In this document: positions 9,031-19,865 of the stretch, one piece after another | How the letters are laid out: each line of letters opens with the position of its first letter | Position numbering within the stretch: position 1 is the first letter of the stretch | Source of the DNA: Lactarius indigo | Lineage: Eukaryota; Basidiomycota; Agaricomycetes; Russulales; Russulaceae | Direction: 5' to 3' | Assembly: GCA_025766275.1 (NCBI GenBank) | Contig: JAFKAC010000103.1 | Location: 62,001-126,000 of the forward strand | DNA: 64,000 bases | Notes under the pieces: model-generated | Databases searched by the model: none | What the model saw: the letters and a program-made list of their open reading frames with translations, nothing else | What the model was told of the DNA's origin: nothing | Program-made: the position numbers and the translations under genes

Positions 9031-9730
9031 CGGGGGAGTGTGCGGCACTGGGATCCTGTCTGGACCATACCGGGCCGATGACCTGGGGGAGTCGTCTTGC
9101 CTCAGCACGAGCAATCCCATGCTCTAATTTTTTGACTACGGCCTTCAGCCATTACTATACCACTCTTATCTCAGTTTCAGTTTATCACTATCGTTGTTAG
9201 GATGTTTCTTCGGATCAAGTGTGAGCATGCCGAGCCTGATGTCACAAGGGGCGTGGCCACACACCACCTCAAGCTTGCAGCCTCAATTCTGCCACTTTGC
9301 GTTCGGTTTCGGCTTTGGCCTCAATTTCTGCATCATCCTATGATGAGTAGCTACGACTTTTTGCCTCGGTTGAGAGGCCCTACAGTATTTTTACTTTACG
9401 ACCCTTAACGATGCGTTCTCATGTGTTTGATGGCTCACAACTACTTACAACTTGTATTTACAAATAAAACAAAAACCTAGTAGTATAAAATGTATGGTTT
9501 CAGACTGTAATGAACTATCAACTTGTTGTTCTCGAAATCCCTCTGTCTGTTTATTCGCGCTCAATCTCTCTCTCTCGCAAACACTCGACTTGTACTATTT
9601 TTGTGGCTCTCGGCGTGCGCACTCACGTGCGATGCGTTACATAATCGCACTACTCTCGCACAACTCCTTAGTATAAGTACTAGGACGTCTGTGGGCTGTA
9701 GACCTCAGACTTGTCTTCTTGTATCCTATG
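9031..9730 (+). other. Possible decayed LTR, no gene
   Basis: ACGGGGGAG followed by TGTGCGGCAC near 9030-9048 resembles a polypurine tract plus LTR start, as at 1366-1384. I could not find the other end or a partner copy. No coding sequence is evident in this stretch. Confidence 0.3.
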
Positions 9731-10505
9731 TGTAGCAGTATGACTTATCACGACAACTAGACCAAGCAAAGTGTAAGTGAACTGACACGGTACACACTCA
9801 AGCCTAGCGCAGAGACAAGTCACATGCCAAACGTACAGTCACAGCGGAGAGTAGACATACGTGAGGACTTTATACAAGTCCAAAGGTCAGGAGATCACGC
9901 TGTGGCATGCTGAGTGGAGAACCAAGAGGACAAGTTAACATTGGTGAAGTAAAGGGAGTACAAGGGATAATACGTACCTGAGTGGAGAACCAAGAGGACA
10001 AGTTGGTTCCACTCAGGATGCTACATGAGGGTTTATATACACTGCTGCGGCTGAGTTCAAATTACTATAGAACCTTATTACTAAAGGTACGTGTAATAGT
10101 AATGAGTCAGACGCTGACGCGTTGTGTCTAATAATAGCGCTATCTATTGTGCTGACTGATGCACAGTCATTAACACTGACAGAGCAATGATGTGTCCTTA
10201 TCTATGAGTCACAACCTTATGACAACGTAGTCTAGAACTATCTAGAACCTTCCCTGCTTATTGTCCAATGAGAAACTATAGTACTAATGTGGAAGGTGAC
10301 CTAAAGAGGTAACATCCGATAAGGACATTACTATCCCAGGGTCACGTGCTTGTAGGTGCACATGTTGGCATCATGTGACTAACCATCTTATCATATCTAA
10401 TGATAAGGACTTGGATGTTTGAGCACAATGTTGGAGACTCGTATCTCAACCAAATAAATCCTTAAAAATATGGAAAAATGAGGCAAAAATAGAGTGTCCA
10501 TGACA
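9731..10505 (-). repeat. Solo LTR of the gypsy2 family
   Basis: 775 bp, TGTAGCAG to TGACA, following the 777-bp LTR of the gypsy element at 42548-50567 with many substitutions. No internal region is attached. The flanks (CTATG and CTACA) would be an imperfect 5-bp TSD with two transitions. The start-site duplication and intron-like unit are kept at 9910-9977. Confidence 0.85.
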
Positions 10506-10676
10506 CTACAGTACTTGATGAACAAGACTCAGTTGTGAACTCCTCTTCTCTCATCAGAAACAATCCAAGTTCTCTTTGAACTTGGTACTCTTTGAAACTC
10601 GAGAACAGGCTAACTTTGACAGATCTCTAAGTTAATCCTGACTTAGAGAATAAGACTTGTTTAGTGCTTTGTCAAC
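10506..10676. other. Short spacer, nothing recognised
   Basis: About 170 bp between the solo LTR and the next element. I see no gene or repeat that I can name. Confidence 0.5.
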
Positions 10677-10681
10677 CTAGC

Positions 10682-11259
10682 TGTTATGATCCGATGCTTC
10701 GGACCTCAGTCACAGTATGTTTCCACCCTGCCTTTCCCCTTCTGTACTATACCTTGTTACCAAAGGAGCTACTGTTACTAGTGGCGCTGTTTCCTTGATC
10801 CGAACTCCTGCTTGCTCCGTTTAGTCTCTTTGATATTGTGTGGACTTGTGTTCATGTTGTTTGGAACCCTGTCCTATATAAACCTGTACTATAGACCATA
10901 GGAAGCCAGACTTGGCTTCGTTTGCAATCTAGCAACCTTGCCTTCGTACTTTGGTGTGACCTCGCCTTATCCCTCTCTTCTTGTGCATCCCCTACCTCAG
11001 TCCCTAACCAGGACACTTCGAAGTCTTTGCAGTTGAACTATATCAACGCGTTACACCTGTTATACTCTGTGCACTAGCAAGATCAAGTGTAGAGAAGTGT
11101 TAGACACTTTGGACGAGGAGTCCTACATTACAGAGTAGTGCTGCACCTTGTGCCACACTTTACCACTCGTATTTCATAGCAATAAGACAACAGAGGTCTT
11201 CGCTTGATACTTGTGTGATTCAGAACCTCTAGAACTCACGCCCCTGCTAGGGCGTAACA
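10682..11259 (+). repeat. 5' LTR of gypsy1
   Basis: Runs from TGTTATGATCC to GGGCGTAACA. TATATAAA at 10875-10882 is the likely promoter; AGACTTGGCTT at 10908-10918 is the predicted transcript start. Confidence 0.95.
10875..10918 (+). promoter_or_regulatory. gypsy1 promoter TATA box and predicted transcript 5' end
   Basis: TATATAAA begins at 10875. AGACTTGGCTT starts 33 nt downstream, the normal TATA-to-start distance, and is the exact complement of the sequence just inside the 5' LTR (11261-11271). That pairing supports it as the RNA 5' end used for self-priming. Confidence 0.7.
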
Positions 11260-11260
11260 T

Positions 11261-11271
11261 AAGCCAAGTCT
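11261..11271 (+). other. Self-priming primer-binding site of gypsy1
   Basis: AAGCCAAGTCT, one base after the LTR end, is perfectly complementary to AGACTTGGCTT at 10908-10918. Tf1/sushi-type chromoviruses are known to prime reverse transcription by folding the RNA 5' end onto such a site instead of using a tRNA. Confidence 0.8.
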
Positions 11272-12094
11272 ACAACTCCCAACACACCCAAGACACTACT
11301 GCCACACAGCAGAGTGGGCGACGATCCAAGAGGACGCATCAGCCAACAACTAGACACTCCACAGAACCCAGAAACGACGGCATAGCCGGGTGACGGATCC
11401 TCCTTGACACAAGAGGCCACTTCAGCCATCCCCTTACACAAATCAGCACCCAAGACAGACCACAATCGTGGCTAGCATCAGTGTCACCTTTGAATCAGAC
11501 AACGATTGGACCCCAGTCACAACCAGAACACAAGACGACCTCCCACACCACGTTAAAAGCAGTCAACTAGGAAAAGGAGCTTGCTGGGCCACAACATCAG
11601 GCAGACCACCTTGTTACAAGTGCCTCATCAAAGGCGAACTCAGACCAGTGGAATTCATCAACAACAACTGGTACATCCTCCGATACTTTCAGAACACATA
11701 CCACACCAGAGCCATAAACATCACACCACACAGATTTGCTGAAGGACTAGGCTGGTGGAATGAAGAAGACGAACAGAACCCAGAAACGCCCACACAACAA
11801 TCATCCTCAGCACCAAGAAACACTAGGGGAACATACGGACTACAACAAGACTCATCATCAGAAGAACCCAGCTCAGACGAAGCGGAATCACACTCAGAAC
11901 TATCCCACTCCTCAGAACACCGCCTAGACATCACAGTACCCACACAAGCTTCGTCACAAGCCAGCCCCACTATCCCTATCTGGATAGAACCATCCCCAGC
12001 GGAAGAAGGATTCCCAGCCCCACTACCACCAATCAGATTGCCCTCCCCAGTAGAACCACCCCAGATCCCCATCACACCACAGCCAACACTTATC
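11272..12094 (+). other. gypsy1 leader with an open frame that lacks ATG
   Basis: A frame continuous with gag is open from 11408 to the first in-frame ATG at 12095, about 229 codons. I find no ATG in any frame from the predicted RNA start to about 11759. Residues in the open stretch include a compact aromatic-rich block (ACWATTSGRPPCYKC ... NNNWYILRYF ... GLGWW) followed by a Ser/Glu/Pro-rich part. It looks coding but has no conventional start. It may begin at a non-AUG codon or be joined by splicing to an upstream start. Confidence 0.5.
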
Positions 12095-12902
12095 ATGTCA
12101 GCCATAAACGCCACAGGCACTGGCACAGGTACCGGCTCAAGCACCGGAACAGGAGGAACACCAACAACAAGCTCAGGAGGACTCAAAGGAGCACCCCCTA
12201 CTCCGTTCACTGGAGATAGAACAGAGAGTGGTCAGTTCAAAAGAGAACTACTACGATACATCAAGTTAAATAGCGAGAATGAACTCATCAAAGAACCTTA
12301 TGCACGGGTACTATTCGCCCTTACAATGTTCAAAGGACCCGGTGTACAGCTGTGGGTCAACCAAACCAAAGATGACATGGAAGCGGCACTAGCAGACCCC
12401 ACCAAAGCCCTCACCAAAAACAGCAAAGATCTTTGGGATGGTTTTCTCGACACCTTTGACAGAGACTGGACCGACACTCTAAACAAAGAGAGAGCCTATC
12501 AGAAGCTCATCAGTTTGACGATGCAGGGTGGAGCATTGGACAGTTACATCCTCAACTTCGAACACCTTGCAGGAATAGCAGGATGGGCAAGAGATGCCCC
12601 TGGAACGGTGGAATTCTTCAAAAGAGGATTACCCACAGGACTGTATCGTGCTTGCCTTATGCGAACCACCATCCCAAACACCATGGATGAGTGGCAAACT
12701 GCTGCCAGAGCAGAACACCAACGCTGGAAGCTGCTAAAAGCCAGACCAGGGAATAGAAACCCAGGGCCAACCCAGAATGTCCACCAAGGACGACCAAAGC
12801 GAGACCCAAATGCGATGGATGTAGATGCCACCACCTCCACCCCCTTTAAGAAGCTTACTGAAGAAGAAAAGAAAGCCCTCATGAAAGAAGGACACTGCTT
12901 CA

Positions 12903-13516
12903 TGATGAACAGACACATAAGAACTATACTCACAGTGGACTGATAAGACTGTGGTGAGATATAGAGGGTGACTGGAAGCAGCACAGGGGTGTCAAGCAGA
13001 GTGAAGCAAAGTGGAAGTCTGGCACACAACAGTGAGGAACTGATATTACATTAGAGAGGAGGAGACATACCTGGCACACAACAGTGAGGAACTGATGTGG
13101 ACCAGGAGCGTACAAGTCTACTACTTATACTATACAGGAGGGTGACACTACTACAAGGTGAGTAACAGAGTGTCACAGAATACAAGGGATGCATTGTTCT
13201 ACAACAGGACAAAGGAGTGTGTGTAAAAGGAACAAGGCGTACAAGAACAAGCAAAGTCCAGACCAAATGATATCATAGTGACATCATAATAAACATAGTG
13301 CTAAAAGGAGAACAAGAGGCGGAGTACAATGAAGAGTCCAGAGTAGTCTACACGATGTCATTGTACAGTGATGTCATACATGACGCAATGATAAGCGCTA
13401 GATTGTACAGATCAGAAGTAAGTAATCTACATGTCCATTTAATCTAATCTAAAGCAGTCCATGCTGCAAGTCCAGTCCGTATGAGCCGCTAAGTGCGCAA
13501 GGGTCACTTATCAACA
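12903..13516 (-). repeat. Solo copia LTR inside gypsy1 gag
   Basis: 614 bp, TGATGAACAG to TATCAACA, a diverged relative of the 628-bp copia LTR. The target duplication CTTCA is exact at 12898-12902 and 13517-13521. The intron-like unit is at 13019-13070 (donor GTATGT). Confidence 0.95.
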
Positions 13517-13753
13517 CTTCAAGTGCAGACAACAAGGACACATGGCTAGGAACTGTCAACGACAAAACACCACTAACCAAACCAAAGCCAGAGCCACAGA
13601 CACCCAAGAAGCGGACACTGCACCCCCATACACCCTAGAAGCAAGCACCTCATCAGTGGCTGCTACCACAACCGAAGATAAAGTCCGACAAGCCCATGCA
13701 CTCGTTCAAGGCATGACTGAGGATGAAAAGAGACGCTACTATGCCTTAGATCA

Positions 13754-13762
13754 GGATTTTTG
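13754..13762 (+). promoter_or_regulatory. Predicted -1 frameshift site, gypsy1 gag to pol
   Basis: In the gag frame the run reads GAT TTT TGC; in the -1 frame GGA TTT TTG. The pol frame is open from here with no ATG at its start, and the gag stop follows 14 bases later. The same GGN TTT TTR pattern ends gag of the other chromovirus. Confidence 0.6.
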
Positions 13763-16700
13763 CGATGCCAACCTATGAGAGCTGACAGGGAGGCCAATTC
13801 AATGTATAGTGTTCGCGATAGTGCTATGACAATCAAAGTCCTTGTTCGCCTTTACTACAAAGAAGCTCGCATAAATGTACTGCTGGACAGCGGTGCAACA
13901 GACAACCTAATTGACCGAAACCTAATCCAAAAACTTGGGCTAGGAACCACTCCTTTGAAACCACCCAGATTGGTCCGAAATGTAGATGGATCGCTAAACA
14001 AAGATGGCACCATGACAGAAACGTGCCAGTTATGGATAAAAAGAGGAGAAGAAGAAACTCCTTTCCAGTTTTTCGTAACCAGCCTAGGAGAAGATAGAAT
14101 GATCTTCGGATACCCCTGGTTTGAACATGAAAACCCAGACATAGACTGGAAGAAACAAGAGCTGAAAGGAGAAGCAGTCACCATCCTGACAGGAGGGTAC
14201 CGCTTCCGAAGAAAGTGACACCAAGAAGCAAAAGTGGCAGCAACCAAAACAACCTTTGACCCAGTAAAAGAAACCGCAATCCCAGAAGAATACCAGCGCC
14301 ACAACAAGGTATTCTCAGACGAAGAAGCACAGCACTTTCTGATGAACAGCAAACACAGAGGGCATACTCACAGAGACAAAGTAGACTGTGGTGAGATATG
14401 CTGGAGTGCTGGAAGCAGAGGTAAGACAGGGATTTTGCAGGTAAAGCAAAGGGAGTCTGGCACACAACAGAGTGAGAACTGATAATAGTATTACAGGAGA
14501 GGGACTTTACCTGGCACACAACAGAGTGAGAACTGATGTGGACCAGGGCGTACAGAGTACTCTACTTATACTATACAGAGGTGTGACACTAGTACAAGGA
14601 CAGTAACATAGAGTCACAGAATACAAGGAGCGTTGTTCTACATACAGGACAAAAGGAATGTACCAAAGGAGAACAAGGCGACCAGAACAAGGAAAGTCTA
14701 GACAAGTATGATATCATAGTGACATCACAATAAAGATAACGCCGCAAAGAGAATAAAGGAAGAAGTACAATGAAGTGTCCAGAGTGTTCTACATGATGTC
14801 ATTGTACATGATGTCATAGATAAGCTAGGAAGTCCGAGATTGTACAGATCATATAATCTAATCTACAGGTCCAGTATATCTTATCTAAAGCAGTCCATAT
14901 CTGCAAGTCCTTTAGAGCCGCTAAGTGCGCGCGGGCCACTTATCAACACTTTCCCCCAGAAAGAGAAGAAGACCATCCCATCACACTGCGACCAGATGCA
15001 CCCAACAAGATCAATTGCAAAATCTACCCCTTGACTCCAGAAGAAGACAAGGAATTAAAAGCATATCTTGACGAAAACATAGCAAAAGGATACATCTATG
15101 AAGGGAGCTCCCCCTACGCTTCCTCCTTCTTCTTCAGAAAGAAAACAGACGGAGGGTTGCGCCCTATCCTGGACTACAGACCCCTAAATACTTGGACAAT
15201 AAAAGACACTTACCCACTACCCCTCATCTCCGACATCTTGACCAACTTAAATGGGAAAACACTGTTCTCGAAGTTTGATATCAGATGGGGGTACCATAAC
15301 ATCCGCATAAAAGAGGAAGACCAGTGGAAGGCAGCCTTCAAAACACCAAGGGGACTGTTCATCCCTCGAGTCATGACCTTTGGCCTCACAAATGCACCAG
15401 CCACCTTTGCAAGAACCATGAGCAGAATACTCCGACCACTCATGGATAAATACCCCAGAGAACTATTTGTGTACATGGACAATGTCCTGATAGCCACAGA
15501 AGAAGATACAGAGCGCCACAGACAAATTGTACACGAGTTCTTGGAAATCTGTGAAAAGGAATCTTATTTCCTCAAAGCGTCGAAATGCGTGTTCGAACAA
15601 AGAAAGATCCACTACCTAGGCATTGTCATCGATGGGTCTCAGATCAAGATCGACCCAAAGAAGGTAGAAGGACTAAAGGACTGGCCAAGAGACATCAAGT
15701 CAGTCAGACAAGCAAGAAGCGTGTTGGGAACACTAAGTTATCAGCGACCCTTCATCCCCAACTTCGCTCACTTAGCAAGACCCATCACGGACACAATAAA
15801 GACATCAGAAGGACCCTTCAGATGGACAAAAGAAGCAGCAGAAGCCTTAGAAACTCTCATCACGCTTGTGTGCAAAGACCCCATCTTATGTCAACCAGAT
15901 ATGGACAAACCTTTCGAGCTAGAAGTAGATGCCTCCGCTTTTGCCACAGGGGCAATCTTAACACAAAGAGACAACTGAAACAAACCACAAGCTGTGGGAT
16001 ACTTCTCCAAATCGTTTTCAGAAGTGGAGCGCAACTATGACATCCATGACAGGGAACTCCTGGCAGTAATCAGAGGACTAGAACACTGGAGACACCTTCT
16101 TTTAGGGTCACCCCACGAAATCACAGTGTTTACAGACCACAAAAACCTAGAATATTACCGCCACCCTCAACAAATCAATAGGAGAGTGGCGCGCTACATC
16201 CCCAGACTCGCAGACTATCACATCAAACTTCACCACAAACCCGGACCCCAAAACCATGCAGATGCTCTGTCAAGATGCCCTGACCATGACACCAGAGCAG
16301 GAGATAACACCGATGTAGTGGTCCTGACCCCAACTATCTTCGCAAACTCCGCTCTCTCCATAAGGATAGATGACTGGGTCATGGCACACCAACTAGACCA
16401 CCAAGACACTCTGAACGAGTGGGCCGCCCCCTTCCACCTAGTAAAACAAGGCAAACACTGGTGGAAAGGCGACAAACTGGTGGTTGTGGACAACACACCA
16501 CTAAAGAGGGGGGTAATTTCCCTGTTTCACGATACAAAAACAGCTGGACACCCCAGAATAACAAAGACCTTGTGGTTAGCGTCACAAGACTTTTGGTGGC
16601 CAAACATGAAAGACGACATATCCGCATATGTAAAGGGTTGTGCCACATGCCAATCAAACAAGAACTTCCCTGGAAACCCAAAACCACTGATATTCCCCAT

Positions 16701-17790
16701 CAAGACTAACCCAGAAGCGCTCCCTTTTGAAACCATCGCTCTAGACTTCATCACAAAACTACCCCAATCAGGAGACAATGACACAATTCTCACCATCACG
16801 GACCATGACTGTTCCAAAGCAGCCTTCTTTATCCCATGCAGCGAAACAATAGATGCAGAGGGAGTGGCAAAACTCTATGCCAAAACTGTCCTGCCACACT
16901 ATGGACTACCAAGAAGGGTCATCTCCGACAGAGACCCCAGATTCACAGCGAAGTTCATCAAGGAACTATGCAGAGTGCTCGACATAGAACAAAACATCAG
17001 CACAGCATACCACCCACAAACAGATGGACAATCAGAGCGAACAAACCAGTGGTTAGAACAGTACCTCCGAATGTTCATAAACCACCAACAAGACAATTGG
17101 ACGGAGCTACTACCACTGGCACAGTACACCCACAACTCCTGGCCAAGCGCAACCACTAAAAAGGCACCCTACGAATTAATCCTTGGGTACATCCCAAGAG
17201 TACACCAACCAGAAAGAACAACCACAGTGCCAGGAACACAAGAAAGATTAGAGCGAATCCAGGAAGCCAGAAGGACCGCCCAAGCAGCAATTACCCATGC
17301 ACAGTCACTCTACAAAGGATCCTCTCGCTTTGAACAACACACAGAAGGAGATAGTGTGTGGCTTGATGCCAGGAACTTGAAAACAACGCACCCTAGTTTC
17401 AAGTTAGCCCCAAAAAGATATGGACCCTTCAGGGTCACAAAGAAGATCTCCGCCACCACATATGCCCTGAAACTTCCCCATCAGTGGCGGATCCACCCAG
17501 TATTCCATGCGTCACTCCTGATGCCATACAAAGAAACCTCCATACATGGAAAGAACTTTATGGAACCACCCCCAGATCTAGTAGATGGAGAACAAGAGTG
17601 GGAAGTCGAGAAAATACTAGAAACAAGACGCCACAGGAACCAGTTACAGTTCCTAATCAAGTGGAAGGATACTCCGATGCACACAATAGCTGGGAACCAG
17701 AAAAGAACCTCAACACCCCAGAACTTATTCAGGAACACTTTGAAAGCAACCCCAGAAGCGAAGGAGCAAAACAATGGTTAAAACGAAAGG
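13763..17790 (+). pseudogene. gypsy1 pol: protease, RT, RNase H, integrase, chromodomain (broken)
   Basis: Domains are in chromovirus order. The protease has VLLDSGATDN at about 13877. RT has FRKKTDGGLRP near 15135 and a catalytic core VYMDNVLIA near 15470, where the usual YMDD is YMDN. RNase H has LEVDASAFATGA near 15920 and NYDIHDREL. The integrase has the zinc-binding CATCQSNK and the catalytic stretches LDFITKLP, ISDRDPRF and HPQTDGQSER. The end is a chromodomain (EWEVEKIL, then SWEPEKNL). Damage: TGA at 14216-14218, a solo LTR at 14340-14948, TGA at 15976-15978 and a one-base loss near 17665 that throws the chromodomain into the next frame. The changed RT aspartate is further decay. Confidence 0.9.
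14340..14948 (-). repeat. Solo copia LTR inside gypsy1 pol
   Basis: 609 bp, TGATGAACAG to TATCAACA, another diverged copia LTR. TSD CTTTC is exact at 14335-14339 and 14949-14953, and the pol frame continues in phase across it. The intron-like unit is at 14457-14510 (donor GTAAAG). Confidence 0.95.
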
Positions 17791-19256
17791 AAGTAACAAT
17801 ACGAACAGCAACCACCTTCCCCACTAGCTTCCTCACCATGCCCTCTCGCTCCTCCTCTGTAGAACACCTCGTTGCTTGTGCCATGGAAAGAGGTTCCTTT
17901 GACGAAACACCCTCTGTCACACCCTCCTCTGGCTATTCTCCCTTCCCAGCACAACCCCCTTCCTTGCCTTCACTCATCCAGGAACCACAACCCATCGATC
18001 CCACCATGCCTAGCGTCATAGAAACAGAAGAAGGAGGAATAGCCCTTCGCATTCCCCCTCCTGGACACACAGCTCCCCCTACTCCTGAGATACACCGACC
18101 TACCACCTCCCCCCCTGATCCTAGAGTAACCATGGCTTGCCTCAGCGAAATAGCTAACGACCCAATCATGGACACACTCCCCATTGACTATGAAAGGATG
18201 CACATCACTGCTGAAGAAGATGACGACCCTGGCTACCCCTTCTTCCTGAATGACCCCTGGAGCAGCCACTATGTCCACTTCCTCATCCCTGACGACGCTG
18301 ACCCAACCTCGTACATCCGAAAGGATGCTAAATGGATCAAGATCAGCGAGAACAAAGAAGATGTCATCGGCACCATGGGCAAGAACCTCCCCCACTATGG
18401 CCTCCCCCTCTTCCTCCTTCCCAGAGACGACAACCCCCATAATCCAGCTCCCCCTATCACCCCAGCTCAGATGCAGAACTTGGACGAAGCTTCCCCCACA
18501 GCCAGACAAGTCGATGAAGTCCTAGAAGACCTGAAAGATGACCGCCTCACAGCAGAAATCTCCAGGACCCGCCGACTCTTGCGAAACCAGAAGGCCCTCC
18601 GAAAGGAGATCGAAGGCCTGTACAAGACGATGGAGCCCCTCAAAAGGCACCTCCTCAACATGGACATGCAACTAACCAGCACCTGAAGGAGGCTGCAAGA
18701 GCACAAGGCCTATGTCCGGATTGCAGACCGATGGCTCACACTACACCCCCCTCCTCCGGAAGAAGGAACTCACCCCTTTGAAGTCCACCACATTCCTGCC
18801 CCCGCCCCACCTCGTTACCACTCCATGCCAGAACTCCACGACAAACCAGAAGGACCTAGTCCCTCTGCAGAAAGGAAGAAGAGACGCAAGCGCAGATCCA
18901 ACAAGAAGGGGACTGGCACCATCTGACTTTGCTACAGGTGCCAGTCTGAAGACCACCTCTCCTTCGCTTGCCCTCAAAAACAGAAGTTTTGCTGGAGGTG
19001 TTCTAGCACTGACCACTTCCCCTACCAGTGCCTTTGGCCAGCCCCAGAAGAACGCACTCAGTGGTGTGGCAAGTGTTTTACCAGCAACAGCCATGAAGAA
19101 ATCAAGTGCCCCAAGTACGAAAATTGTCGCAAGTGTGGGACCCATGGCCCCTTCAACTTCCTTCGCCAACATCGCTGCCCCCTCCCTCGTGAAAGCACCC
19201 CCTCCAATGATGTAGACAACGAGGTCTATGACCTGATGGATTTTGAAGCACTCTAG
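17791..19256 (+). pseudogene. gypsy1 C-terminal extension with zinc-knuckle array
   Basis: The chromodomain frame continues without a stop through a Pro/Ser-rich part (ATG at 17838 could be a separate start) and a charged, probably coiled-coil region (RTRRLLRNQKALRKEIEGL) to TGA 18684-18686. The same frame then runs through a basic stretch (ERKKRRKRRSNKK), TGA 18924-18926, and a cysteine-rich end: CYRCQSEDHLSFAC, CWRCSSTDHFPYQC, CGKCFTSNSHEEIKC and CRKCGTHGPF, ending at TAG 19256. The first two are perfect CX2CX4HX4C knuckles. Most gypsy pol genes end soon after the chromodomain. The role of the array is unknown; nucleic-acid binding is the obvious guess. It could be one long pol or a separate third ORF. 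Confidence 0.65.
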
Positions 19257-19269
19257 GGAGAGTTGACTT

Positions 19270-19282
19270 AGAGAGGGGCTCA
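19270..19282 (+). other. Polypurine tract of gypsy1
   Basis: AGAGAGGGGCTCA lies just before the 3' LTR start TGTTATGATCC. Confidence 0.7.
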
Positions 19283-19860
19283 TGTTATGATCCGACGCTT
19301 CGGACCTCAGTCACAGTATGTTTCCACCCTGCCTTTCCCCTTCTGTACTATACCTTGTTACCAAAGGAGCTACTGTTACTAGTGGCACTGTTTCCTTGAT
19401 CCGAACTCCTGCTTGCTCCGTTTAGTCTCTTTGATATTGTGTGGACTTGTGTTCATGTTGTTTGGAACCCTGTCCTATATAAACCTGTACTATAGACCGT
19501 AGGAAGCCAGACTTGGCTTCGTTTGCAATCTAGCAACCTTGCCTTCGTACTTTGGTGTGACCTCGCCTTATCCCTCTCTTCTTGTGCATCCCCTACCTCA
19601 GTCCCTAACCAGGACACTTCGAAGTCTTTGCAGTTGAACTATATCAACGCGTTACACCTGTTATACTCTGTGCACTAGCAAGATCAAGTGTAGAGAAGTG
19701 TTAGACACTTTGGACGAGGAGTCCTACATTACAGAGTAGTGCTGCACCTTGTGCCACACTTTACCACTCGTATTTCATAGCAATAAGACAACAGAGGTCT
19801 TCGCTTGATACTTGTGTGATTCAGAACCTCTAGAACTCACGCCCCTGCTAGGGCATAACA
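19283..19860 (+). repeat. 3' LTR of gypsy1
   Basis: 578 bp. Differs from the 5' LTR at positions such as GATGCTT/GACGCTT, GGCGCTG/GGCACTG, GACCATA/GACCGTA and GGCGTAACA/GGCATAACA. Confidence 0.95.
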
Positions 19861-19865
19861 CTAGC

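Larger units (their letters stand above)
12095..13778 (+). pseudogene. gypsy1 gag, split by a solo LTR
   Basis: Gag encodes the retrotransposon capsid and nucleocapsid. From ATG 12095 (MSAINATG) a low-complexity stretch is followed by a Ty3-type capsid domain (from TPFTGDRTESGQ to about WKLLKARPG). The frame is cut at 12902 by a solo LTR. After it, at 13522, the same frame resumes. The two sides together form a CCHC knuckle: CFK on the left and CRQQGHMARNC on the right. The insertion thus sits inside the zinc knuckle. The gag frame ends at TGA 13776-13778, after the -1 shift site. Apart from the insertion no stop or frameshift is seen in gag. Confidence 0.85.
10682..19860 (+). mobile_element. 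Full-length but decayed chromovirus (Ty3/gypsy), 'gypsy1'
   Basis: Two 578-bp LTRs (10682-11259 and 19283-19860) flank gag, pol with a chromodomain, and an unusual C-terminal extension. The target duplication CTAGC is exact at 10677-10681 and 19861-19865. The LTRs differ at about four positions, all transitions, so the copy is older than the two other complete elements. Two solo copia LTRs with their own TSDs lie inside. Pol has in-frame TGA stops and a one-base deletion, so this copy is dead. Confidence 0.95.

Noticed and set aside
11211..11393. 60-codon ORF in the gypsy1 leader
   Set aside because: Starts at TTG, not in frame with gag, and has no features beyond base composition.
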